Origin: Zerene cesonia
Lineage: Eukaryota; Arthropoda; Insecta; Lepidoptera; Pieridae
Direction of reading: 5' to 3'
Assembly: GCF_012273895.1 (NCBI RefSeq)
Contig: NC_052127.1
Location: forward strand, 620,001-684,000
DNA: 64,000 nt
The translations under genes and the position numbers were made by a program. Below the pieces are notes generated by a model. The model made no database searches. It was not told the DNA's origin and saw nothing but the letters and a program-made list of their open reading frames with translations. Of this stretch, positions 35,844-48,400 are shown one piece after another. The first letter of the stretch is position 1. Each line of letters opens with the position of its first letter.

Positions 35844-36350
35844 TTTCTTACATTTTGAAGTTTGGTTTCCACTACGGTTTGGTTTTACACTCAACATTGC
35901 ATAAGCCCTATTTATTGATAAGGTATGTTTGGAGTTTAGAACTATTGTTAGGGAGTAATTGTATACGTAAAAGCGTTTTATTGACATTACTACTGCTCGC
36001 TGAGCTGGTTACCAATAGCCAGTGTAAAAAGTCATTTCTTCGCCCTGCACGAGTTTCTAATACGTAGCGTATTACTTACTCTGTGATTTCTTTATTGGGT
36101 TCTTGCTTCTTAGACATTGTATACCTTGGAAACTAGTGCTAGGAGCGTAGCTGAAACTTACTACAAAACTACCGCTCATTTGAAACACTGCTTATACCTA
36201 CATTTATCTCTTCTTCATCTCTATACCTAAATTCATACAAATTTATTTTTGTGTGAAAGAGTTACAAATACCTATCCCTCCATTTTTACAAACCACTTAT
36301 AAATTGTATGTGACTGTAGGAATCGATTAATCAAATAAGTATTTTCAACT

Positions 36351-36533
36351 TACACCCGCGTAAATCCGTATCCCGTAAGAATATCGGCATAAAAAGTTGC
36401 CTATATGTTATTCCAATTGTCCAGCTATCTATGTACCAAATTTCATTGCAATTGGTTCAGTAGTTTTTGCGTAAAAGAGCAATAAACACACACAAATCCT
36501 TACAAACATTCGCATTTATAATATTAGTAGGAT
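36351..36533 (-). mobile_element. Helitron-like element (CTAG family), end truncated
   Basis: Same body, from the CACCCGCGTAAATCC side through TAATATTAGTAGGAT, but the terminal CTAG is missing. It lies between SPH1 and the first Tret1-like gene. Confidence 0.65.
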
Positions 36534-37060
36534 AGTGGGATGATGATGATGAAAGCATGGCTGATGCATGCATTACAGTCATTGGTACTACTGGTATTTA
36601 ACTTCCATCATGATGAAGCGGATTTCATGAAGTATTAATAAATCTTGCTATTATTTAACGCCTTATCTAATTATGATAACAGCCTCTGTATAACTCAATA
36701 TTAGCATAATCATCTCGAATGGTAGATAATTATTACATAAATATTTTATGTAATTGAGTAATCAGATACACGTTTACTCATCAAATAAGATATTTAGCTC
36801 ACATTTCGTGTATAACCTTTCATTGAACCTGTTTCCAGTTTATCAAGCAAATTGTAATTTCTAGAGACTGCAAGAATTATTACGTTTTATAAGTCTAGTA
36901 TGTATATTTATTCGTCTATGCGTGAGTTTGTCACTGAACTCCTCTTAAAGGGCTGGACCGGATTGAACGTAATTTCGTGTTCTTCAGGTGGATTGAATGG
37001 TATAAACTCACAATTCGAATGCGGGCGATGCCATGGGTTAAGCTATTATATCTTATATCT

Positions 37061-37236
37061 TTAAACGAGCAATTCTTGTATATATATATATATATATACA
37101 TATATATGTAATTGGAATCTCGGAATCGGCTCCAACGATTTTCATGAAATTTAGTACATAGGGGGTTTCGGGGGCGATAAATCGATCTAGCTAGGAATCT
37201 TTTTTAGAAAATAGAAAATGTCATATTCGTGTTTTG
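37061..37236 (+). repeat. Interspersed repeat with terminal (TA)n, second copy
   Basis: Starts CGAGCAATTCTTG(TA)n, then CGGAATCGGCTCCAACGATT and ATAGGGGGTTTCGGGGGCGA. It is the reverse complement of the copy at 21891. Confidence 0.65.
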
Positions 37237-37935
37237 CCGACTTAATCTTAATTTTTTACCAAATAGGAGGCGTTTGAGTAGACCCAATTTATTATGACTC
37301 TTCCTGACATCTAAACTAACAAATTCTCTCTTTGCTAGTTAAATTATTAGTTACTTAGATATACCTTTACACTAAACTCGTTTCCTATTATTTTCCGACA
37401 TTGCATTGTCGTTTTTGCATTCAAAAGATTCAAACTTAAGGAGACATTCAGGCAACTGTAAAGTTCTTCAAATTTGCTCAATAAAATACGAATCATATTC
37501 AAAATATTAATCTTTATTAAAAATAGGTATCATAAATAGTAATATATATCTAGTTATATTAATAATAGAAGCTGAAATTGGCACTGGCTGTTTGTTTTAA
37601 CGTTGTACTTAGATACGTAACAAAGATAAAATGTTTGTTCAAATAACAACAAATAAATGTTGTGAAAAAATGCGGCAAGATTTTCTTTTCTTTGTTCTCA
37701 AGAGTTCTCTTCGGTGGTTCATCATTACAGAACTCATTATCATCTTCATCACAAGGCATAGCTTCAAGTAAAAAAGCTTCAGCAATTTTAACCGAGTACA
37801 ATAATATATAAGGAATAATCTCAAGCAATAGGCAGTAATATCAATTCTTTTTAGACACTACCGATTATATTAAGAGTATGTTTATCTTCAATATTGGTAC
37901 ATTTAAAATACAATCTCCCAATAATTGTCTTAAAA

Positions 37936-40900
37936 TTACTTCTTTCTGCCATTCGCCAATTCGTCTCTAATCATTTCATCAGTCTTTCCCCTCGTCTCCG
38001 GAATCAAAATGGTAATTAAAACACCGAGAAAATTAAGAAAACCGAAGATAATGAATGTGTTGTGTATTCCAAAAGTGTCGGTGAGCGGTGCGTATGCGAA
38101 GAGTTGGGTGGCGACGGTTAACCAACCATAGGTTACTATGCAGCCCATGACTTTCGCTCGGGCCTGAAATAAAGATTATATTTTACGTCAACCTGATAGT
38201 TTATGATAGGTAAATATGAATTGATCTCTATATAAATATGAATTGATAACTCTATAGTTTCAATGGGAGTCGAGTATGCTTAGGCACGATTTGGGCCCGC
38301 ACCGAGGAAGTACACACAGAAAACCGGCGTGAAACAGTTGAATGCTAATGCGTTTCGTACTTTATTCCTCACACTTACACGGTGATTCCTTCTTTCCAGT
38401 TGTCAATTCTTTCATTATCCCTTTCTCCTTAAAATCGGGCAGCGCATTTGCAGAGGCATTATGCGAATGTTCATGGGCGTTGGTGATCGCTTACCATCAG
38501 GCGAACCACCAGCTCAGTTGTCCGCTATGACATAAAAAAATCTCTGACCAAGCAGCAGTCTTCTTATGACAAGAACGAATTATTGTGTGTGTGTGTGTAG
38601 ACACTATGGTGACTGGTAAGATATATGGTTACTCATAAAGAATCTGCCTTTTTGAACTTTATGACACGGAGTTTAAGGTGCAGTTTTCAATGAAATGCGT
38701 GCACTTACCTGAAAATTAAACATTTCCGTAGTTATTATATACGGTAAGGGCCTAACTCCCCCAGCGTAGAAGGCCACTGCAATGATCATACATGTAATTG
38801 GCAGCCAGGCCGGGATTGTATATCCGTAGGACTGTATCAGCATAGCCACACCCAACCCGGCGAGAGCCAGCGCTGATATGAGGTATGATCCCATTAGAAG
38901 AGGCTGGAAAGAGGATTAATTGTCCTTTTTATGGATAACTAGCTGCGCCCCGCGGTTTCACCCACGTAAATCCGTAACCCGTAGGAATATCGAGATAAAA
39001 AGTTGCCCATATGTTATTCCAGTTTTCCAGCTGTCTACGTACCAAATTTCATTGCAATCGGTTCAGTAGTATTTGCATGAAAGAGCAACAAACACACGCA
39101 AATCCTTCCAAACTTTCGCATTTATGATATTAGTAGGATTAGTAGGATATAATCAACACATGATAGATTACATCGTTAGCACACCAAGTTTTGTAAATTT
39201 CACTTAAAATTTGTTGATTATGGCGTGTAAGGATGTGAATAATGTACAAATTAATGTATAAACTTTTATTTATGCGATGCATAACAGTTTTTATTTTATT
39301 AAATCAAAACCGATCGCATTTCATAGATACAACATTGTAATCATTTCTCTCATTTCTCTTCTCTATTCTCATTCTTTATATTTTGTAAATAACAGTATTT
39401 CTCATTCAATAATTTACATAAGTTCTTGCTTACCTTTCGATCAAACCTCTCAGCGATGGCAGTAAATGCAAACGAAGCAACAATCATGATTATCGGAAAA
39501 CTCAATGTTTGCAGCTCCGGACTGATTTCGAAATTACTTCCCGTTGACTCCAATATGGCCGACGCATATGTTATTATCGCAAAGGCACCGTTCCACGCAT
39601 GTATTGTGAAGACAGAGAGCATTAATAATAGTCCACGACGCCATGCCTTATCTTGAACTAAGAACAAAATATTTATTAAAAGATGGCCGGTTATTTAGTC
39701 GTCTTTACGTATATTTTTGAGTGTTCTCTCCATATTGCGAGATAGGAAGTATTATGTTATCTATGACCTTACGTTATATTGTTTTTCTATATCTACACGT
39801 GCAGTCTATGGGCCAGACATGCTCGACAGTCTTACAACTCTCTTCGTGTCCAGTACAACAATGCGTTCCGGGTCTTAATGGGGCTGCTTCGTTATTGCAG
39901 CGCATCAGGAATGTTTGCAGAAGCTCGTAGAGACTGCTTTTATGCTACAATGTGAAAAAGATGCACATCCCTGGTGCGCCGTGTGCGGGCCAGCCCCAAT
40001 GAGATCATGCGCTGTATAGCGAGCCGGCTTGACTGCTGGTATGTCAACCACTGCTGCAAACTATCTGCTTCCATTATAGCATTGTAGTAGTGGCTGGCAT
40101 ACCTAGCAGTCACAATTTATTTTATATAAGACATAATATACTAACATACTTGTTAAGAATTAATTGTTACTAACAAAATGGGTCTGAGTTAATCGAAATT
40201 AAATAAAAATAAAAAAATAAATAAATATATTACAACGAACACTCTACCCTGGCTTCGCCCATGGTACGTATATAGCCTTTGTGTAGCCTATATTACTCAG
40301 AGATCGAGTACCCATCCAACGGTGAAAGAATTTTGAAATCTTTCCACTAGTTCCTGAGATTAACGCGTTCAAACAAACTCTTCATCTATATGACATTAGT
40401 ATAAATGCAGACTTATACAATGAAATCAGGCGAGAGTCGCTAGAATAAGAAGGTCTATTTAACCAACTTAATTAACATGGAAGTTTTGTGTATGGATAAA
40501 CTCATACCTCAGCGTCGTGTGCAACATGACCTTATTGATGACATGGTTCCTTTTAAATATATTATGAACCCAATGGTTACCTTTAGATACCTATCAAATA
40601 AAATTGCTTTATATAATAGAAATAATTTATTCGGGTAACTACTTCGTTATTTCGTTACTACTGCCACAGATAACATAATACTGCTTCTTCATTATTCCTG
40701 CATGTCGTCCCGTTTTGTCCCCTTTACTTTGTCTCGATAATAATCCTACTACTATTATAAAGGCGAAAGTTTGTAAGTATGGATGTATGGATGTTTGTTA
40801 CTCTTTCACGCAAAAACTACTGAACCGATTGCAATGAAATTTGGTACGTAGACAGCTGGACAACTGGAATAACATATAGGCAACTTTTTATCCTGATATT

Positions 40901-43900
40901 CCTACGGGATACGGACTTACGCGGGTGAAACCGCGGGGCGTAGCTAGTCTATTATCTATACTAATATTATAAAGAGGAAAACTTTGTTTGTTTGGTTGTA
41001 ATGAATAGGCTCAAAAACTACTGGACCGATTTTAAAAATTCTTTCACCATTCGAAAGCTACATTATCCACGAGTAATATAGGCTATATTTTTTTTGGAAA
41101 AAAATAGGGTTCCGTAAAATATTTTCGGTTAACTGAAAAAAATCAACCAATGAAGTTACTTATTTTGCGTACGCTGCCTAAACTACAAAAGATAGAACCA
41201 TAAAATGTTGGAATTAATTGTAGATCTTATAAATATCTACAAAAAAGTCCGCGACACACTATACCTATCTATGTCGAGTGAGGCACAACAACCAAATTTT
41301 TATTTAAAAATCTTGAATTTTTTTGGACTACATTTCAACGCGTTTATTTTACTCATGCTATTAATCTTTATCAAAATAAATTATTTCATCAATAAGTACA
41401 GTTTATGTTGATAATATTTGGTCTTTGAATGATTAAAATTGGACGTTTCGTTTTAAAGTTGAGGTGAAATTAAAATATTACGTTTTCCGCTGCACGGCCC
41501 GTTGCGAAATGGGCGTCGATAAACTGCTTTCGCGTGAAAGAGCATCTTACAAACATCCATATGTTCATCCATACCTAAAAACTTTCACGTTTATAATCTT
41601 AGCAGGATCTGGCTGTACACGTACCACGGGCGAAGCCGGGGCGGACCGCTAGTAATTTATATTTTACTCACATATTGCTTTCAAGTCAACCTTGGGCAGA
41701 TTGCTAAACGTCTCTTCTTGATTTTGCATGTACTCTATTTCAGTTTTAACTTCTTTATCGTCTGTTTTCCGACCTCTGAGAAAGGCAATAGCCCTGTAGG
41801 CTTCCTGAAAATAATAATCGTTATTCCGAGAGAAATTATTGATAAGGACATTTATTCAGATTTTAATTTTTTTTTTTAGTTTTGTAGTATTCACATGCTT
41901 TATAAATGGGAGTTTTTTTTTAAAGAGAAGAAAAAAAAAATCACGAGGTGGGATTCGAACCCTCGTTATTTCGCTGAATCGTGGCAACTCGGCCTATGTG
42001 CGGTATGTGTATCTATTTTTTTTTTTGCATCTCTTATATATACTTACATCTATTTTTCCACGTTTAACTAAAAAGGCAGGAGATTCAGGGGCCTTCAATA
42101 TTAACACTCCCATAGCTAAAGGAAACGCTAAGTATATCCACAGCACTGTGAAGTAATCGAAGTATGCGCCAATCAAGTACATTGCCAGGAAACCTAGGTT
42201 CTGCATCAGGACCGATAGGGACCCTAGGATGCCTATAAGATTATCCTGACTCATTTCGCGAATGTAGACTGGCGTGACAGCGAAAATACCAGAAGCAGAT
42301 ATTCCAGCCGCCACTCTTGCTATCGCAAGAGCTGTTAAATTTGGTATCATGATTCGGATAACGATCGATAGCTGGAAACAATTTCATATCCATTATTTAT
42401 TTGTGTGAATGAAGACTAAAGTTGTTACAATGGGACGCTGTGACAGTTTTGAATATTCTATTTTTTAGGCTATACGCGATATTGATAAATGCTTTGTTAC
42501 TAGCCACTAAAGCATTAAAAGTACACTAGGTTGCAGTGCCTATATTTTTCCTCATAGGAGGTCTGACCAACAGTGGACATGTATGTGGACTGATGATGAC
42601 GATAATTTTTTAAATATTATTTGCAAATGGCCACAAATATCCGATAAATATTAGATACTATAGACAAGACATCGCGCACATAATAATTATCAAATTTAAT
42701 CGACAAATTAAGTGATGTCAGCGCTGGTCTACCTTCTCCCCTTCTACCATTCTCCATTTGAAATTTTATAATTGTTTTATAGAATAAATTTGAGTATCAC
42801 TTCTCTATGTTTCAGGTATGTGGTACAATAACAATATAGGTAAGCTTCTTCTCTTCATACTCACAATGGTTGGAATGGTAATGGAGAAGACTATCCATTT
42901 TCTACCAAATCTATCTGCTAATAAGGAATGTATTGGCACGAAAAGAGCTGAAGAGAAGCAGCTGATGCTAGCCAATAATGATATTTCCTGGTTTGATACT
43001 GGGGCTCCTAGAGGTGAGTCTATAGCTTGTAGTTTCTTCGTTGTGGGAGATATCCATGCTGCTTCCAGGCCGTAGATCATGAAGCCCATACTAGCTGAAG
43101 ATTGAAATTTAATATTTCACATAATATTTTAGTCCGAAAACTTAATATTTTTTTATTTTTACTAGTTGGTCACCCCGGCTTCGCTCCTAATATTTATAAT
43201 TTTCAAACAATAATTTTTGAAATCGGCCGAGCAGTTATTGCGTGAAAACATTACAGACATAACTAATCTATCCTCTCTATAACTGTATATATATTTTAGA
43301 AATATAGATATATCTATAATTAAGAATTTATTTGTAACTGTTCATGATTTATTATCGCAAATTTAACAACTGCCCATAAATAAAATAGCTCAATATTGCA
43401 ATATTTAAATATTAACAGTTCAAAAACTTAAATTATAATTGTCCGAGCGCCTTAATTTTTAATAAATATTTAATAAATCGTCTCGTCTCGGTATAACAGG
43501 ATTTATAATATAGTATTACTAAAATAAATGCAGTACATAATATTAATTTATCTTGAAATTCATTGATTTTTTTTGTAGATTAAAAAAAATTTTGTCGTCC
43601 TCCGGTTCAATTTAAATTCCTTTTACGAATGAGAAATACTTAAAGAACAGAAATTCCTTTTACGATTTATTAAGTATCTACCTATTTCAAATTTGGAATC
43701 TATCTATAGGATTAAATCTAATGAGTTTCATTTATTCTTTTGTCAAAGTCATGGTGGGTTCATCTAACCCTACTATTTATTATTAAAACTTATCAAGACT
43801 TTAGGATATAATCACAAATTAAAAAAACAAATTCCATTAAATACCTATTAAAACAAATATCCATTGCCAATACGTATGACCAGTAGTATTCTGTTGCACC

Positions 43901-43905
43901 ACCAT
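37936..43905 (-). CDS. Tret1-like sugar transporter family protein (first copy)
   Basis: Major facilitator superfamily, sugar-porter family, most like insect facilitated trehalose transporter Tret1; twelve membrane helices are expected in the plasma membrane. Exons: 43905-43845, 43094-42865, 42371-42048, 41804-41672, 39657-39434, 38903-38709, 38163-37936. Phases close and give 464 residues. Visible family motifs are ADRFGRK in loop 2-3 (about 80-86), PVYIREMSQDNLIGILG after helix 4, APESPAFLV before the central loop, AERFDRK in loop 8-9, RPLPY before helix 11 and IPETRGK at about 443-449. Helix 7, normally QQxSGINAVxYY, reads IHAWNGAFAIITY, so key sugar-contacting glutamines are missing. Substrate is therefore uncertain. 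The N-terminus is short (MVVQQNTTGHTYWQW). A second, separate family member begins at 62509 on the other strand. The gene lies between the two serine-protease homologues. Confidence 0.9.
38262..38530 (-). repeat. 330-bp interspersed repeat, minus orientation
   Basis: The plus strand shows the reverse complement, from GGGAGTCGAGTATGC to CAGCTCAGTTGTCCGCTAT. It lies between Tret1-like exons 6 and 7. Confidence 0.65.
38939..39138 (-). mobile_element. Helitron-like element (CTAG family)
   Basis: A full-length copy in minus orientation, 36 bases upstream of the acceptor of Tret1-like exon 6. Confidence 0.7.
39842..40087 (+). pseudogene. Non-LTR retrotransposon fragment (reverse transcriptase C-terminal end)
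   Basis: An 82-codon frame reads LRVQYNNAFRVLMGLLRYCS, then ASGMFAEARRDCFYATM, a TGA stop, then a continuing frame with VRRVRASPNEIMRCIASRLDCW and a terminal stop. The YNNAFR...RYCSAS pattern is characteristic of the end of the ORF2 protein of insect LINE elements. The internal stop and missing 5' part show a dead, truncated copy. It sits inside an intron of the first Tret1-like gene in the opposite orientation. Confidence 0.7.
40744..40947 (+). mobile_element. Helitron-like element (CTAG family)
   Basis: A full-length copy starting TCCTACTACTATTATAAAGG and ending GCGTAGCTAG, flanked by A on the left and T on the right. Confidence 0.75.
40968..41100 (+). repeat. Short interspersed repeat fragment
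   Basis: TATACTAATATTATAAAGAG then ACTACTGGACCGATTTTAAA. Related fragments occur at 35560-35690 and 60873-60995. It resembles the 5' ends of lepidopteran Helitron-like elements but has no clear 3' end. Confidence 0.45.
41858..42000 (-). mobile_element. Copy of the foldback tRNA-like element
   Basis: It contains the arm TAGTTTTGTAGTATTCACATG with the CTTTATAAATG tail, then TCACGAGGTGGGATTCGAACC, which is box B on the minus strand. It overlaps nothing coding and sits between exons 3 and 4 of the first Tret1-like gene. Confidence 0.55.
42538..42603 (+). mobile_element. 3' fragment of the 60021-type SINE
   Basis: CCTCATAGGAGGTCTGACCA then CAGTGGACAT...CTGATGATGACGAT matches only the 3' end of the family. 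Confidence 0.5.
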
Positions 43906-44296
43906 TTTTAATAGAACACTTATTTATTTTACATTTTACTTCAATTGACAGCGAAACACTGAATAGACTGTATAAATAACTACATTTCTTAAAGCTACCT
44001 TATCAGATGGTTGTTTCATTGTATTAAATGTTTATTCTCAAATACATTTAATTATCTGTTTATATAAGTTTTAATTGTTTGTTGTCTGTTTAGATATGGC
44101 AATCTATCACAAGATCAGATGTTATTTTAATGCTTATTGTATAAAGAATAGTAATTTAGTTTACGCGAATTTAGCACAATAATGATTCAGTTGGCAGCCT
44201 GTGGTATTAGGAGCTATTAATGGGATATTTCTTGTCTTGGAGATATAACTATGTTTTTTCTAAGATGTGTTATTTAAAATATTTTTTTTCATGTCA

Positions 44297-44510
44297 TCAT
44301 AGGCATTACAGCTAGTGGGTCGCCTGATGGCGCTATACCACCGCCCATGAACATTTGAAGAGGCGTAAGGTCGTTCGCAGATCTTACGCCCCTGCAAATG
44401 GATTGTCGACATTTAATGGCCTCTCCACATCAAGAAAGGATTGACGAGAGAGATAAAGGGAAGGAAAGGGAAGGGTAAAGTATAGGATACGGGCTTCCGG
44501 ACACTCCATT
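44297..44510 (+). repeat. 330-bp interspersed repeat, 3' truncated
   Basis: Begins near CATAGGCATTACAGCTAGTG and ends around GGGCTTCCGGACACTCC. It lies between the first Tret1-like gene and SPH2. Confidence 0.6.
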
Positions 44511-45084
44511 TACTACGTTTAAGTAGTTGATTTTTTTATGATTTTGACAAACGCTGGCGGCGAATGTTCCATGCAGTTTTTATTCTAGTCGGAAAGTGCT
44601 ATTATTTAATATACAGAAAACATTAATTCCGCCAGCGTAGTCTAAGGAAAAACCGGAATAAATCACGTTCGCGCAGGTTTTTTGGGATAAAACCCACGTC
44701 GACAATCTTTCTCAGGTCTCAAAATATCTTAGTAAAAAATTATATCAGATTGCTTTAGGCGTGAAGAGATACTTTAACTCTATCTATTTTCACAATATTA
44801 GAGACACAGATATGATCCTATACTATACTAATAATATTAGTAAGGATTATATTGAATGTAGTTTTTTCTATACCTATAGAGTTCTATATGGTAGGTACTA
44901 ATAAAAATACAATAGTAATATGAAAACAATTTTTATTTATTTATGAAAAAATACAAAATCTTATCCGTCCTCCTCTCGTCCACCAATATCTGATAGCTTC
45001 TAAAATTATATATTAATGTGACTTTTTAACGATCGCGACGGATACAACGTTGCCAGGTCTACGATCCTAGAGAGTATTTAGTAA

Positions 45085-45286
45085 TCCTACTAATATTATA
45101 ACTGCGAAAGTTTGTAAGGATGTGTGTGTGTGTTTGTTGCTCTTTCCCGCAAAAACTACTGAACCGATTGCAGTGAAATTTGGTATGTAGATGGCTGGAC
45201 AACTGGAATAACACATAGGTAACTTTTTATCCCGATATTCTTACGGGATTCAGACTTACGCGGGTGAAACCGTGGGGCGCAGCTAG
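45085..45286 (+). mobile_element. Helitron-like element (CTAG family), reference copy
   Basis: Starts TCCTACTAATATTATAA and ends GGGGCGCAGCTAG, between flanking A (45084) and T (45287). Just before the end lies a short stem, CGCGGGTGAAACCG(C/T)G. A 5' TC, a 3' CTRR end with a subterminal hairpin, and insertion into AT are the known marks of Helitrons. The GTGTGT tract inside resembles lepidopteran elements reported to spread microsatellites. No ORF. Confidence 0.75.
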
Positions 45287-45425
45287 TATTATAATAATAA
45301 TCCATCATCCATCTCTATCTACCGTGTAAAAATAATTGATTTCACATGCAAAATTTCCAAGCATAATTTCCCGAGTTATAAGAGAGTACCAGTCACCCTA
45401 TATAAAATAACTAATATAAAATCCT

Positions 45426-48400
45426 TTAAGTTTCTAGCAGAATTGAATCAAGCCAGAACCGTGTATTCTCCTGCGAAACTCTAGTGAATAATGTAGGACT
45501 GGGATGAACGAGACACGTGTCAGAAATCCATCCAGAAGTAACACCCCACAGCGTATCATCAGATATTATTGGAGCTCCGACGTCAGGCTGTAATAGAAGT
45601 AATTAGGGCTTTGAAATGTATAATGGTCAAATATGAGATGCGATTTAAATTGTGCACGTCTTTTTGTTGTTTATGGGTTTTTTTCGTTATTAGTATATGC
45701 AGAACTATAAATTCCATGGAGCATAACACCATTGGCAGGACACTGACAATCCTACTAATATTATAAATGCGAAAGCTTGTAAAGATGTGTGTGTGTTTGT
45801 TGCTCTTTCACGCAAAACTAATGAACCGATTGCAATGAAATTAAATGGTACGTAAAATGTAAAATGTACGTAAAATGGTACGTAGACAGCTGGACAACTG
45901 GAATAACATATAGGCAACTTTTTATCCCGATATTCCTACGGGATACGGACTTACGCGGGTGAAACCGCGGGGCGCAGCTAGTATTTGATAAATTCAATTC
46001 CCGCCTATTAACTGATTTTTTATTTATTCCTTTAATATTTTTAATGAGTTATAAAAGTATTGTTTATTAAAAAGTAGAGTTGGTTTATTGTTTTAACGCG
46101 CTATAATCAGGAACTACTAAGTATATCGATTTCAAATATTCTTTCACCGTTATTTACATACCTACCTCTGAGTACCTACTAAGTTATATAATAATTTATG
46201 GGCCACCGCCAAAACATAAAATGTACAGCATTTTTCTAATATCAACATTATAAATAAACAAATTTTTCACGTTTCTTCACGTCTCGTCTTTCACGCTAAA
46301 ACGGCTTATGGATTCAAGATTAAATTCGACTCAAATAACATATGATTTTTAGTATTGTTAATTTAAATTATGTCCACATTTGAACATTATATGCAGCATT
46401 CATGCTGTAGACAAAGATAATAGATGACAGACGTTTTCGTGTTATCATTTTTTATTAATAGTCATAACTATTTAAAATTGAACTTCAATCTCATATCATG
46501 TCGTTAAACAAATCCTACTAATCCTACTCATATCCTACTAATAATATAAATGCGAAAGTGTGTAGGGATGTGTGTGTGTTTGTTGCTCTTTCACGCAAAG
46601 ACTACTGAACCGATTACAATGAAATATTGTACGTAGACAGTTGGAATAACATAAAGTCAACTTTCTATCCCGATATTCCTAAGGGATACGTACTTACGCG
46701 GGTGAACCGCGGGGCATCAGACACAACATTAATTAAACTAGTTCTTACAATACATGGGCTGTGGTGTGTCACAATTGGTTCCAAACATGAAGTAGAATGT
46801 TCCAGACTTTTATTCGACGCTGAAAGCATTCTGTAGCATTTCTTCCACGGGATCAGCTTTTGTGTGGACACTCGCATGCTGTTGTGTTTTAATCTTTCTT
46901 TCGCCGATGCTGGTAGCACTTGGCCGTTGACCTGTTGTTTGAGAAAGGTATGAATCTGTAGGAGTTAGCTGTGCTGTGGTATAAAGGTGGAGATTATGTT
47001 TTAAATTAAAAGCATCATATACAGATAGCCCCGGGAAATCCTAATGTTAAAATATTGATAACTGGAAAGAAGGAAGACTGAGGAGGGTGAGGAAAAGGAA
47101 ACGGACCTACGGCTCCCCCACTCACCGTGCTGGTCTGTATGAAATTTGATATACGCGGGTTGCTACTATCATACCATAAAATTAGGCATTTCAATTTACT
47201 TACAATCAGCCTTGGCCAGTACGTCGTGTAGAACTTTCCAGAAACATTTTCCACCGCTGACGATATAGCTATTGGTTTCATGTGCTCATTGAACGTCACG
47301 GGCTGAGCTAGTCTCAGTAATGCAATGTCGTATTGAGGTTCCTTATACACGTATAAGGGATGAACTTCAACAGCTTTTAGAGCTACTAAGATTCCACTTT
47401 TCTTGCAATTCACTGAGCCAAGGCGCGCTCGAAATAGTTTGATGGATTCGCGGACGCTGCAACAAATAATGATATATTTTTTTTTTTTTTATGTCATGGT
47501 CGTCAATGGAGCTGGTGGGTCGCCTGATGGAAAGCGCTACCACCGCCCATGACCATTTGAAGAGGCGTAAGGTCTATTGCGGACCTTTCGCCTCTACAAA
47601 TGGATTGCCGACTTTAATTGGGAAGGGATTAGGAAAGGATTGATGAGAGGAAAAAAGAAAAGGACTGGAAAGGGTAAGGAAAAGGATATGGGCCTCCGGC
47701 TCCCCCACTCACCGTACGAAACACAATAGCAAGCTATTATTTCACGCCGGTTTTCTGTGGGGGTGTGGTACTTCCCCGGTGCGAGCTGGCCCAATTCGTG
47801 CCGAAGCGTGCTCGACTCCCACAATAGATATTAATACATAATAATATTTATTACATACCAATTTAAATAGGACCATTCAAAGGCACAATTTGTAAACCAG
47901 ACTTTTTAATAAAAAAAAATAAAAACATCAAAATCGGTTAAAGGGAAGTGTGGTGTCCCTTATTGGGGTATACATCTGTTTATAGACATACATTTTTTTG
48001 TGAGCCCCCACCGGGAATCGAACCCAGGACCTCTCGCCTTTAAGCTCACGCGTTAACCACTGTACAAAGGAGGAATCAAAATCGGTAACCCTGTCGACCT
48101 GAGATAAAAAACACATAAATCACAGTCGAATAGAGAATCTCCCTATCTGTTGTAGTCGGTTGAAAGATATTTAGGTAATTAAGATTGATAAGCAGGCCTT
48201 CTCATTTTTAATAGTCAGCTTGTGCTTTGTATATTATATGCGATGATTTCATGAATTGCAGTTTCCTTAGCTTTAAATTGATAAGTCTTTTTATGCTTTT
48301 CACAAAATGATTCTCATTTCCTATAGCAAATAAACTTATCACATGCGTTAATACCAAAACAATTATCTAGTTTTCAAATTTGTTGTGACTTGAATGTTGG

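Larger units (their letters stand above)
35844..37935. other. Spacer between SPH1 and the first Tret1-like gene
   Basis: Contains the Helitron-like copy at 36351 and the (TA)n repeat at 37061. On the minus strand, 36118-36077 reads MSKKQEPNKEIT followed by GTAAGT, which could be a first exon, but no partner in the right phase was found. Otherwise nothing recognisable. Confidence 0.6.
43906..45425. other. Spacer between the first Tret1-like gene and SPH2
   Basis: AT-rich, with a 330-bp repeat copy at 44297 and a Helitron-like copy at 45085. No coding sequence seen. Confidence 0.7.

Noticed and set aside
35756..36067. 103-residue plus-strand open frame at 35.8-36.1 kb
   Set aside because: It overlaps the antisense signal-peptide exon of SPH1, has no splice or family support, and starts without a good context.
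39721..39930. Open frame within the LINE fragment
   Set aside because: It is in a different frame from the LINE-like protein, which itself has an internal stop.
45569..45766. 65-residue plus-strand open frame over the SPH2 last exon
   Set aside because: It is antisense to the PDVGAP exon and runs into a Helitron-like element.
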